Below are positions 1 to 5,633 of a stretch of DNA of 5,714 nucleotides, in pieces. The notes below the pieces were generated by a model, which saw nothing but the letters and a program-made list of their open reading frames with translations, was not told the DNA's origin and ran no database searches. The DNA comes from Clostridiales bacterium (GTDB taxonomy: Bacteria > Bacillota > Clostridia > Lachnospirales > WQUN01): assembly GCA_031271275.1 (NCBI GenBank), contig JAISWA010000257.1:1-5714 (forward strand), written 5' to 3'. Position numbers and translations under genes: made by a program. Numbering within the stretch: position 1 is the first letter of the stretch; every line of letters starts with the position of its first letter.

Positions 1-23
1 TAGTTGCAGCGCATTAAATTTTC

Positions 24-28
24 AGGAG
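24..28 (+). promoter_or_regulatory. Ribosome binding site deciding the start of the Yip1-family gene
   Basis: AGGAG lies 8 nt before the ATG at 37. It favours that ATG over the longer in-frame reading from the TTG at 4, which would add 11 residues (MQRIKFSGVIP) that are partly the ribosome-site sequence itself. Confidence 0.75.
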
Positions 29-36
29 TGATACCT

Positions 37-801
37 ATGCCAGAAAGCGAAATCAAAAGGATGAACCCCTTCGACAGGCTCGTCAGCCTGTTTGTCGCGC
101 CGGCGTCTTTGATGAAAAACATACGCATCTTCCCGGCGGTGTTGGTGCCGCTGATTGTCTGCACTTTGCTCGGCCTCGCGCTAATGCCGTTCTCGTCAAA
201 CTTGGCGGATATCCAGATGCATGAGTTCTCCAACCTTTCCATTGAGCGCTACGGCGTGGACTATTTTAACACGACCCCCGTCGATGATGAGCTTGCCGCG
301 GTAATGCCCGACATTTCGACCATCACCAACATAAGCGCAGTCGTAAGCGCGTTTATCGCCTACCCCGTCATCGCGTTTTTCCTCGCGTTGGGCACGTTCA
401 TCCTCACCAAGATAGCCCGGGGCAAGGAACTGAAACTGATACAGTATTTTTCCATGTACATACACCTGTGCGTACTCACCGCCATCGGCGCGGTTGTCAC
501 CACGGTGCTGTGCGTCTCGCTCGGTTCGATCCTTGACGTAACCTCGTTGGCGGCCCTGTTCATGCCCCTCGGGAATGTGACCATGCCCGCTTTTAACGCC
601 CTTTCGGGAATCACCGTGTTCGGGCTGTGGGTCACCGTACTGGCGATTATCGGAATAAAGCATATCAATCATTTTTCCTATCTTAAAGCGACAGTCATCG
701 GACTGGTAGGGTTCGCGTTTTCGTTGGGGTTCTATACGATTTCCACGAGCCTGACCTTCCTGACTTATGACATCATCAACGGAATGACCATTACCTTATG
801 A
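37..801 (+). CDS. Yip1-family integral membrane protein, YknW-like accessory of the downstream ABC exporter
   Basis: This encodes a 254-residue polytopic membrane protein. Hydrophobic segments lie at about residues 33-50, 100-124, 141-166, 192-208 and 216-238, giving five predicted helices. The N-terminus (NPFDRLVSLFVAPASLMKNI, about residues 10-29) has the look of bacterial Yip1-domain proteins, which typically begin with an 'NPF.R...F..P...' stretch before the first helix. A short polar segment (about 51-99) would be extracytoplasmic. In B. subtilis, YknW is a five-helix Yip1 protein encoded directly before YknX, YknY and YknZ and helps that exporter assemble. The same order here supports a YknW-like role, which is an inference from context. 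The ATG at 37 was chosen because AGGAG (24-28) sits 8 nt upstream; the TTG at 4 has no visible site in the window. The stop is TGA at 799-801. A repeat element separates it from the exporter genes, so co-transcription is uncertain. Confidence 0.8.
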   Translation: MPESEIKRMNPFDRLVSLFVAPASLMKNIRIFPAVLVPLIVCTLLGLALMPFSSNLADIQMHEFSNLSIERYGVDYFNTTPVDDELAAVMPDISTITNISAVVSAFIAYPVIAFFLALGTFILTKIARGKELKLIQYFSMYIHLCVLTAIGAVVTTVLCVSLGSILDVTSLAALFMPLGNVTMPAFNALSGITVFGLWVTVLAIIGIKHINHFSYLKATVIGLVGFAFSLGFYTISTSLTFLTYDIINGMTITL

Positions 802-811
802 TTTATAGGCG

Positions 812-821
812 TGTCATTCTG
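812..821. repeat. Left partial copy of the CATTCTG-type repeat
   Basis: TGTCATTCTG is found here, just after the end of the Yip1-family gene. Its last nine bases (GTCATTCTG, 813-821) recur exactly at 972-980 on the other side of the palindromic element. This copy ends abruptly at GCGG, while the right copy continues into AGCGAAGCGAAG. It is either the left half of a 9-bp target duplication or a truncated neighbouring copy. Confidence 0.6.
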
Positions 822-825
822 GCGG

Positions 826-841
826 TATAGCGAATCAACTT
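826..841 (+). repeat. Left terminal inverted repeat of the palindromic element
   Basis: TATAGCGAATCAACTT matches the reverse complement of 953-968 at 16 of 16 positions. The next bases outward (825 and 969) do not pair, which sets the outer limit of the perfect arm. Confidence 0.85.
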
Positions 842-952
842 AATTCTGACCATCGGAAGCGTTAATGCATTGTGGTGAACGGACGTAGCGTTTTCGTAGA
901 AAACGCAGGGAGTGAACCGTTTACAATACATAGCTGACGATGGTTACATCCA

Positions 953-968
953 AAGTTGATTCGCTATA
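953..968 (-). repeat. Right terminal inverted repeat of the palindromic element
   Basis: AAGTTGATTCGCTATA is the exact partner of 826-841. It is followed by TAGG, so the right end reads TATATAGG. This offers more than one TA position at which the element border could be placed. Confidence 0.85.
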
Positions 969-971
969 TAG

Positions 972-997
972 GTCATTCTGAGCGAAGCGAAGAATCC
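972..997. repeat. Short dispersed-type repeat (CATTCTGAGCGAAGCGA family)
   Basis: The 26 bp here contain CATTCTGAGCGAAGCGA followed by AGAATCC. ATTCT and AGAAT form a small inverted repeat around the AGCGAAGCG core. I recall near-identical sequences as abundant intergenic repeats in many unrelated bacterial genomes; that is general knowledge, not a search result. It ends 4 bases before the ribosome binding site of the adaptor gene (AAGGAG, 1002-1007), so it would sit in the mRNA leader if transcription starts upstream. Confidence 0.55.
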
Positions 998-1015
998 TTT
1001 TAAGGAGCAAAAAAA

Positions 1016-2461
1016 ATGTCAGCAGGCAAAAAAGCGTTAATTTTTATCCTCATCATCGCGGCTATCGGCGGTTTGATTTTTTACGGGGTGTACAACGCGC
1101 GGCAGGTGGAGGCGGACTCGGGCATTCCGAGGGACGCGGTTCCCGTTCAGACGGAATATCCCCACAAAGAAACGATTACCAGCACCATCAGCGCGAAGGG
1201 CACGGTGGAGCTGATTGACCGCACCGCCGTGTTCCCTTCGACACAGGCGCGTATCGAGACGGTGCACGTAAAGGAAAGCGACGAGGTAACCGCCGGGGAC
1301 TTGATCGTTACCTACGACGCCGAATCGTTGGAAGCGCTGCGGGAGGAGCTTGCCGACGCGCGGCTTGCGCTCAGGTCGTCGGAACTGGCGTTGGAATCGG
1401 CAAAGACCCCGCCAGGCGAGACGGAGCTTTTGCAATCGGAAACACAGATTAAGCAGTCGGAGAAAGTCATACAGGACATAGAAGCGGAGGCGAAGTCCAT
1501 CGACGTGACCATCGCGCAGCTTAATTCCAACATGGAGACCGCCCGAAAAAAGTTAGAAGATACCACGGCGCTGCAAGCCCTCGGCGTTTCCGCGCAAGCG
1601 GAGGCGGACAGCGCCCGGGACGCGTTAAAGAGCCTTGAGGACCAACTTGAGACCACGCTGATGCAAAAAGAAACCGCGCTTTCCGGCCTTCCCATGGCGG
1701 AGGAAAACGTAAGGCTCGCCCGGGCGCAGTACGACGCCCTTAAAAACCGCTTAAACGACCCGACCTCGCTAAATCAGATCGCGGCGCAGGAAGTTTCCGT
1801 GGAACAGGCGCGTCAGCGTATCGCGAAAATCCAAGAAGATATAGACGACTTCAAAGAGGCGGAGTACGCGCCGGTTTCCGGCACGGTGCTCACCCTCGAC
1901 GCCTCCGCCGGCGACATGGCATCGTCGGGCCGTATGCTGATGGAAATCGCCGACACCACGGAAGACAACTTGGTAATCCGCATAAACGTACCCGAAGGCG
2001 ACGCGGGCAGCCTGGCGGAAGGGCAGACGGCGGAAATCGAAGGCGCGGCGTTTGGCAGGGAGGTCTACAGCGGGCGCGTGAGCAGAATCTATCCGCTGGC
2101 GGAGCAGAAGCAGCTCGGCAATTCCCTGGAGACGGTGCTGACTGTGGAAATTGAACCGAATACGGAAATGCGCCTGCGGGCGGGGTATTCCATCGAAGCG
2201 ACCATTGTCACCCACGTAGCGGAGGACGCGACGGTCGTTTCGCTCATGTCCACCCTGACCGAAACCGACGGCACGTACTTTGTGTACCTCATGAAAGACG
2301 ACTATTCCGTGGAAAAGCGCCCGGTCACCCTCGGGGAGTACGCGGGCGTTTACGTACAGGTAGACGGCGTCGCCGAAACCGACCGCGTCATCCTCAACCC
2401 GCCCGCCGCTTTAAGGGAAGGCGCCTACGTCAAACCGCTCAATTTCGGTGCGGCCCCATGA
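1016..2461 (+). CDS. Membrane-fusion (HlyD/MacA/YknX-type) periplasmic-adaptor-like subunit of an ABC exporter
   Basis: This 481-residue protein is the adaptor of a tripartite exporter, anchored in the membrane and projecting outward. An N-terminal signal anchor (about residues 6-24) follows basic KK. The first half of a lipoyl-like domain is at about 55-101 (with VKESDEVTAGDLIVTYD), then a long alpha-helical coiled-coil region at about 102-283. The second lipoyl half is at 284-313 (YAPVSGTVLTLDASAGD), a beta-barrel at about 318-400, and a membrane-proximal domain at about 402-475. It is longer than B. subtilis YknX (about 377 residues), mainly because of the helical region, which has probable breaks at PPGE (132-135) and GLP (224-226). 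The start ATG has AAGGAG (1002-1007) 8 nt upstream. The stop TGA overlaps the ATPase start (ATGA), implying translational coupling. No TolC-type partner is encoded nearby. Family assignment is firm; the substrate is unknown. Confidence 0.93.
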   Translation: MSAGKKALIFILIIAAIGGLIFYGVYNARQVEADSGIPRDAVPVQTEYPHKETITSTISAKGTVELIDRTAVFPSTQARIETVHVKESDEVTAGDLIVTYDAESLEALREELADARLALRSSELALESAKTPPGETELLQSETQIKQSEKVIQDIEAEAKSIDVTIAQLNSNMETARKKLEDTTALQALGVSAQAEADSARDALKSLEDQLETTLMQKETALSGLPMAEENVRLARAQYDALKNRLNDPTSLNQIAAQEVSVEQARQRIAKIQEDIDDFKEAEYAPVSGTVLTLDASAGDMASSGRMLMEIADTTEDNLVIRINVPEGDAGSLAEGQTAEIEGAAFGREVYSGRVSRIYPLAEQKQLGNSLETVLTVEIEPNTEMRLRAGYSIEATIVTHVAEDATVVSLMSTLTETDGTYFVYLMKDDYSVEKRPVTLGEYAGVYVQVDGVAETDRVILNPPAALREGAYVKPLNFGAAP

Positions 2462-3189
2462 TTATCCAGATAGAAAATCTCACCAAAATCTACCGCAGCG
2501 GCTCGTTGGAAGTGACCGCGCTGCGGGGGGTCAGCCTGTCCGTGGAGGTGGGCGAGTTTGTTGCCATCATGGGGCAAAGCGGGTCGGGCAAGTCTACGCT
2601 CATGAACATCATCGGCTGTCTCGACAGCCTTACCGACGGGAAATACATTCTCGACAACGAGGACGTTTCCCGCATAACCGGAAAAAAACTCGCCGCCATA
2701 CGCAACCGCAAGCTCGGCTTCGTATTCCAGTCCTACAATCTCCTTCCCCGGTTAAACGCCCTGCAAAATGTGGAGCTTCCGATGATATACGCCGGAACAA
2801 GCCGACGCAAGCGCCGTCACGCCGCTTTGGAAGCGTTGGAGCGCGTGGGCCTTTCCGACCGGCTGAAGCACAAGCCGGCGGAACTTTCCGGCGGGCAGAA
2901 ACAGCGCGTCGCCATCGCCCGGGCGTTGGTCAACCACCCTGCCCTGCTCCTCGCCGACGAGCCCACCGGCAACCTGGACAGCGCTTCCGGGGAAGAAATC
3001 ATGGCGATTTTCCAAAGCTTGAACCGGGACGGTTCCACCATCGTCATGGTCACCCACGAACCGGATATCGCCCGGCACACCAACCGGGTGGTTTCCTTCC
3101 GGGACGGGCGCATCGTAAACGACGAACGGGTGGCGGAGCCCCTTGCCGCGCAAATCCCGCCAACGGACGAAGGGGGCGGCAACCCGTGA
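2458..3189 (+). CDS. ABC exporter ATP-binding subunit, MacB/LolD/YknY type
   Basis: This 243-residue cytoplasmic ATPase would power the permease encoded next. All ABC motifs are present and intact. The Walker A is GQSGSGKST (39-47), the Q-loop is FVFQSYNLLP (88-97, Gln91), and the signature is LSGGQKQR (143-150). Walker B is LLLADEPT (163-170, catalytic Glu168), the D-loop is GNLD (171-174), and the H-loop is His200 in MVTHE. The QSYNLLP and GNLDSASG stretches are typical of the LolD/MacB/YknY subfamily. Walker A has Gln at a position usually Pro or Ala in this family, a substitution unlikely to abolish ATP binding. The start lies inside the adaptor stop (ATGA overlap) and has no good Shine-Dalgarno sequence, so it probably relies on coupled re-initiation. 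The stop overlaps the permease start by 4 bp. It is a separate half, unlike Gram-negative MacB, where ATPase and permease are fused. Confidence 0.96.
   Translation: MIIQIENLTKIYRSGSLEVTALRGVSLSVEVGEFVAIMGQSGSGKSTLMNIIGCLDSLTDGKYILDNEDVSRITGKKLAAIRNRKLGFVFQSYNLLPRLNALQNVELPMIYAGTSRRKRRHAALEALERVGLSDRLKHKPAELSGGQKQRVAIARALVNHPALLLADEPTGNLDSASGEEIMAIFQSLNRDGSTIVMVTHEPDIARHTNRVVSFRDGRIVNDERVAEPLAAQIPPTDEGGGNP
3170..3176 (+). promoter_or_regulatory. Ribosome binding site for the GTG-started permease gene
   Basis: AAGGGGG lies 9 nt before the GTG at 3186, inside the 3' end of the ATPase gene. Together with the GTGA overlap it supports GTG 3186 as the permease start rather than the ATG at 3228, or any start further upstream in the same open frame. 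Confidence 0.55.
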
Positions 3190-4385
3190 GCGTACTGGAA
3201 AGTATCGCGTCGGCAATCAGTTCCGTCATGGCGAACAAAATGCGTTCCGTCCTTACCATGCTCGGGATTATCATCGGCATCGCGGCGGTTATTATGATTA
3301 CTTCCATCGGGCAGGGTTTTCAGAACTCGCTGAACAGCTCCTTTGAAAGCCTCGGCATGGCGGGGTTGGAGATTTCCGTAAGAAGCGACGGGGAAATACG
3401 GGAAGCCGACCTGCTTACCATGGAGGACGTGGAACTCATCAGGCAGCACCCCGACGTGGTAAGCGCCGCGCCGCTTAACGCCCTAAACGGCCAGATACGG
3501 CTAAAGAACCCCACGGAAACTTCCAACGCGGTGTTTATGGGCAGCACCGAGGCTTACCGCGACGTGCAGGCGCTTGACGTAAGGTACGGGCGCTTCCTCG
3601 CGGAGTTGGATGTTACGAACGAAAGCCCCGTTATTGTCATCGACACCAACCTCGCCCGGGAAATTTTCGGCAGAAGCGACGTGGTGGGCGAGACGATACA
3701 TGCTTCCCTGTGGTTCGGCTCCGCCGAGCTGACGGTTATCGGCGTGTACCGTTCCGAAGACTTCGGGATGGCGATGTTCGAAATGCCCTACATCGTATAC
3801 CTGCCGGTAACCACCTTGATGAAACTGGGCGGCTCGGAATACGTGGACTATATTTACGCCAGCGGTTCGGACAGGGAGCGGCTCGACCTGACCGCCGCCG
3901 AAATCGCGAAGCTGCTTTCCCTGAAGCACCGCAACGAGAAAAAATACAATGTTTCCAATATCATGCAGCAGATGGACACCATCAGCGGGGTTCTCGGCTC
4001 GGTCACCACCTTTGTGGGGTTGGTGGCGGCGATCTCGTTAATTGTGGGCGGCATCGGCGTAATGAACATTATGTTGGTCACGGTGACGGAACGCACCCGG
4101 GAAATCGGCATACGCAAATCCCTCGGGGCGACCGACGGAAATATTCAAATGCAATTTTTGATAGAAGCGGTTATACTAACAGCCATCGGCGGTTTCATAG
4201 GCATACTGCTCGGGTATTTCGGCGGGTTCGCCATCGGGAATTTTGTGGACTTTACGCCTTCCGTAGACATACCCACCGTCATAATGACCGTAGCGGTATC
4301 CAGTGTGATTGGCATCATCTTTGGCGTTTACCCCGCGGGCAAAGCCGCGCGGTTAGACCCTATAGAAGCGCTGAGATATGAATAA
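3186..4385 (+). CDS. ABC exporter permease, MacB/FtsX family (YknZ-like)
   Basis: This 399-residue membrane subunit is close to the size of B. subtilis YknZ (about 397). The first helix is at about 21-43, preceded by NKMRSVLTMLGIIIG (17-31), a hallmark of MacB-type permeases. A large extracytoplasmic MacB_PCD-type domain spans about 44-270. A C-terminal FtsX domain has three helices at about 272-299, 325-349 and 362-382. The cytoplasmic coupling segment TERTREIGIRKSLGAT (301-316) follows GGIGVMNIMLVTV. The protein ends with YPAGKAARLDPIEALRYE, the classic family C-terminus. In this mechanotransmission class the ATPase moves the extracytoplasmic domain and adaptor rather than passing substrate through the membrane. 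The GTG start overlaps the ATPase stop by 4 bp. The same frame is open back to 2448 across the whole ATPase gene, so an automatic call could wrongly give a 645-residue protein; the residues before 3186 look like out-of-frame translation (Arg/Pro-rich, no motifs). Confidence 0.95.
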   Translation: MSVLESIASAISSVMANKMRSVLTMLGIIIGIAAVIMITSIGQGFQNSLNSSFESLGMAGLEISVRSDGEIREADLLTMEDVELIRQHPDVVSAAPLNALNGQIRLKNPTETSNAVFMGSTEAYRDVQALDVRYGRFLAELDVTNESPVIVIDTNLAREIFGRSDVVGETIHASLWFGSAELTVIGVYRSEDFGMAMFEMPYIVYLPVTTLMKLGGSEYVDYIYASGSDRERLDLTAAEIAKLLSLKHRNEKKYNVSNIMQQMDTISGVLGSVTTFVGLVAAISLIVGGIGVMNIMLVTVTERTREIGIRKSLGATDGNIQMQFLIEAVILTAIGGFIGILLGYFGGFAIGNFVDFTPSVDIPTVIMTVAVSSVIGIIFGVYPAGKAARLDPIEALRYE

Positions 4386-4406
4386 CGAAGGGATAGACAG
4401 CGTTGC

Positions 4407-4709
4407 ATGAGATATTGGCTTAATGACATGGGAGAAGTAGGCGCGGGTAAAACCATCGAAGTCGAATTGGACAGGGCTGCTAATATACGTTTACTGGATT
4501 TTGAGAATTTTAAATTATTCAAGCAAGGGCTTCCCCACGAGTTTGTAGGAGGCTTTATACGGTTTACCCCCTACCGTATCGTTACGCCTAAGCAGGCGCA
4601 TTGGGTTATCGTTGCCGACCTCGGCGGCACGGAGGGCGAGGTGTCGGCGTCCTATAAGATTTACCCCACCGACAGGATTCCAAAGATGAGGGCTACAAGG
4701 TTTGAATAA
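4407..4709 (+). CDS. Small DUF1883-like domain protein, function unknown
   Basis: This 100-residue soluble protein has no signal peptide or membrane segment. It resembles the DUF1883 family along most of its length. The start MRYWLNDMGEVGAGKTIEVEL matches the usual 'MKFLHYDLG...G..VEV.L' opening. Next comes ANIRLLDFENFKLFKQG (25-41; family 'ANVRLMD..NF..YK.G'). GGFIRFTPYRIVTPKQAHW (48-66) follows, then VIVADLGGTEGEVSAS (67-82; family 'V.VDLGGYAG.VR.S'). The family is small, mostly beta and of unknown function; I recall it also as an N-terminal module on TIR-domain proteins, but here it stands alone. A weak GAAGGGA (4387-4393) sits 13 nt before the ATG, a longer gap than its neighbours have. 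A TTG at 4404 is an alternative start adding one residue. The gap to the permease is only 21 bp. The first half of the gene looks more A/T-rich than its neighbours, which may hint at separate ancestry. Recognition is from memory of the family pattern. Confidence 0.8.
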   Translation: MRYWLNDMGEVGAGKTIEVELDRAANIRLLDFENFKLFKQGLPHEFVGGFIRFTPYRIVTPKQAHWVIVADLGGTEGEVSASYKIYPTDRIPKMRATRFE

Positions 4710-4729
4710 CATAATACAAGGAGGCTCTT

Positions 4730-5620
4730 ATGCCAAAGTTCGGGGTAAGTATTTACAGCATCAGCCGTTTGATTGAAAACGGAACGATGACGCCGGTGCA
4801 GGGCGTGGAATGGCTGTGCGAAAACGGCGTAGAGGTCATCGAAATTGTGCCCTTCGGCATCGATTTGTTGGCGGACGCTTCGCTTGCGGGGCGGTTGAAA
4901 AACGCGGCGGCGAAGTACGGGGTGCCCATCGACAACTATTCCGTCAACGCGGATTTTGTGAAGGAGACGGAGGAAGAATTTAACGCGGAAATCGACCGCG
5001 CCAAGAAGCACCTTGACGCGGCGGCGGAGCTCGGCATCAAAACTTTCCGCTGCGACTGCGCGGGGTTCAGGCGGCCCATCGAAATGAACACCATCGAAAA
5101 TTTCGTTAAGGAACTCCCCGGTATGGCGAGGGCTTACGAGGCGCTTTGCGCATACGCGAAAAAATACAACATCACCATCTTAAACGAGAACCACGGCTTC
5201 CACGCCAACGGTTGCGACCGGGTGCGGCTGCTGTTTAAAAACGTGAAGGCGGAAAACTTCGGCCACCAACTCGACGTGGGGAACTACGCCTGCGTAGACG
5301 ATATTCCCGAGATAGCGACGAAAAAAATGCTGCCCTTCGCCACCACCGTACATATGAAAGACTTTTACATACGCCAAAACGACCCCGGCGACGCGACGCA
5401 GTTCGACTGCTCGGGCTCGTGGTTCCGCTCCACCGGAGGGCGCTACCTGCGCGGCTCCATACTGGGGCAGGGCGATATGAATATTCCGGAAATACTCAAG
5501 GTAATCAAGGCCACCGGCTATGACGGGAATTTCTTTATCGAATTTGAGGGCATGGAAGACTGCCTTTACGGAACGAAGGTCAGCTTGGATAATCTGAAAA
5601 GGATTTACAAGGAAGCGTAG
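4730..5620 (+). CDS. Sugar phosphate isomerase/epimerase-like TIM-barrel protein (AP endonuclease 2 / xylose isomerase-like superfamily)
   Basis: This 296-residue cytoplasmic protein has a typical length for single-domain xylose-isomerase-like TIM barrels, which interconvert sugars or inositol derivatives using a divalent metal. Strand-end acidic and histidine residues fit the metal site: Glu38 (VIEIVPFG), Glu153 (LNENHG), Asp182 with His179 (GHQLDVGN), His208 (VHMKD) and Glu271/Glu273 (FIEFEGMED). The C-terminal pattern 'RYLRGSILGQGDMNIPEILK...GYDG.FFIEFEGMED' (239-277) is characteristic of a Firmicutes-rich group annotated as sugar phosphate isomerase/epimerase. No signal peptide is seen. 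The start has an excellent AAGGAGG (4718-4724) 5 nt before the ATG. It follows the DUF1883 gene by 20 bp with no terminator, so it is probably in the same transcript. The exact substrate cannot be assigned, and no sugar kinase, dehydrogenase or transporter is in view to suggest one. Confidence 0.9.
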   Translation: MPKFGVSIYSISRLIENGTMTPVQGVEWLCENGVEVIEIVPFGIDLLADASLAGRLKNAAAKYGVPIDNYSVNADFVKETEEEFNAEIDRAKKHLDAAAELGIKTFRCDCAGFRRPIEMNTIENFVKELPGMARAYEALCAYAKKYNITILNENHGFHANGCDRVRLLFKNVKAENFGHQLDVGNYACVDDIPEIATKKMLPFATTVHMKDFYIRQNDPGDATQFDCSGSWFRSTGGRYLRGSILGQGDMNIPEILKVIKATGYDGNFFIEFEGMEDCLYGTKVSLDNLKRIYKEA

Positions 5621-5633
5621 CGGGTGTACTGAT

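Larger units (their letters stand above)
826..968. mobile_element. MITE-like long imperfect palindrome with perfect 16-bp terminal inverted repeats
   Basis: The left arm TATAGCGAATCAACTT (826-841) is the exact reverse complement of AAGTTGATTCGCTATA (953-968). The pairing continues inward. 847-855 pairs with 938-946 (nine pairs including one G-T). 865-873 pairs with 923-931 (one mismatch at 868/928). 878-882 pairs with 917-921. The centre is an 8-bp stem, GCGTTTTC at 888-895 with GAAAACGC at 899-906, around a 3-base GTA loop. The element is therefore almost one nested hairpin. No credible ORF lies inside it. Length, lack of coding and TIRs starting TATAG resemble non-autonomous elements of the Correia/IS630-Tc1 type, which duplicate a TA; TA flanks the core at 826-827 and 967-968. 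A second reading, with ends at 822 and 971 and a 9-bp duplication GTCATTCTG, is also possible. Mobility is inferred, since no second copy is in the window. Confidence 0.7.

Noticed and set aside
4..36. TTG at 4 as the start of the Yip1-family protein.
   Set aside because: The added residues overlap the AGGAG site serving the ATG at 37 and show no family similarity.
196..672. Long antisense ORFs opposite the Yip1-family gene, such as 196-672 and 360-668 on the minus strand.
   Set aside because: They lie fully opposite a convincing membrane-protein gene, have low-complexity charged or scrambled composition, and show no domain pattern. The same applies to the minus-strand ORFs opposite the adaptor, ATPase, permease and isomerase.
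888..906. Stem-loop with an 8-bp stem and GTA loop as a rho-independent terminator for the Yip1 gene.
   Set aside because: No T-run follows (next bases are AGGGAGTG) on the + strand. It is the cap of the larger palindrome instead.
826..968. CRISPR repeat or riboswitch in the 802-1015 gap.
   Set aside because: There is only one inverted pair and no regularly spaced direct repeats. The structure is a single long hairpin with mobile-element-like ends and does not match a riboswitch I recognise.
2448..3185. A 645-residue ORF beginning at 2448 as a real fusion gene.
   Set aside because: The ATPase at 2458-3189 in another frame has every ABC motif, and the extra residues look like out-of-frame translation. 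GTG 3186 gives a family-typical 399-residue permease.
3710..4381. A 223-residue + strand ORF overlapping the permease.
   Set aside because: It is rich in Arg and His with no membrane segments, while the permease frame here carries the FtsX helices and the conserved C-terminus. It is a shadow frame.
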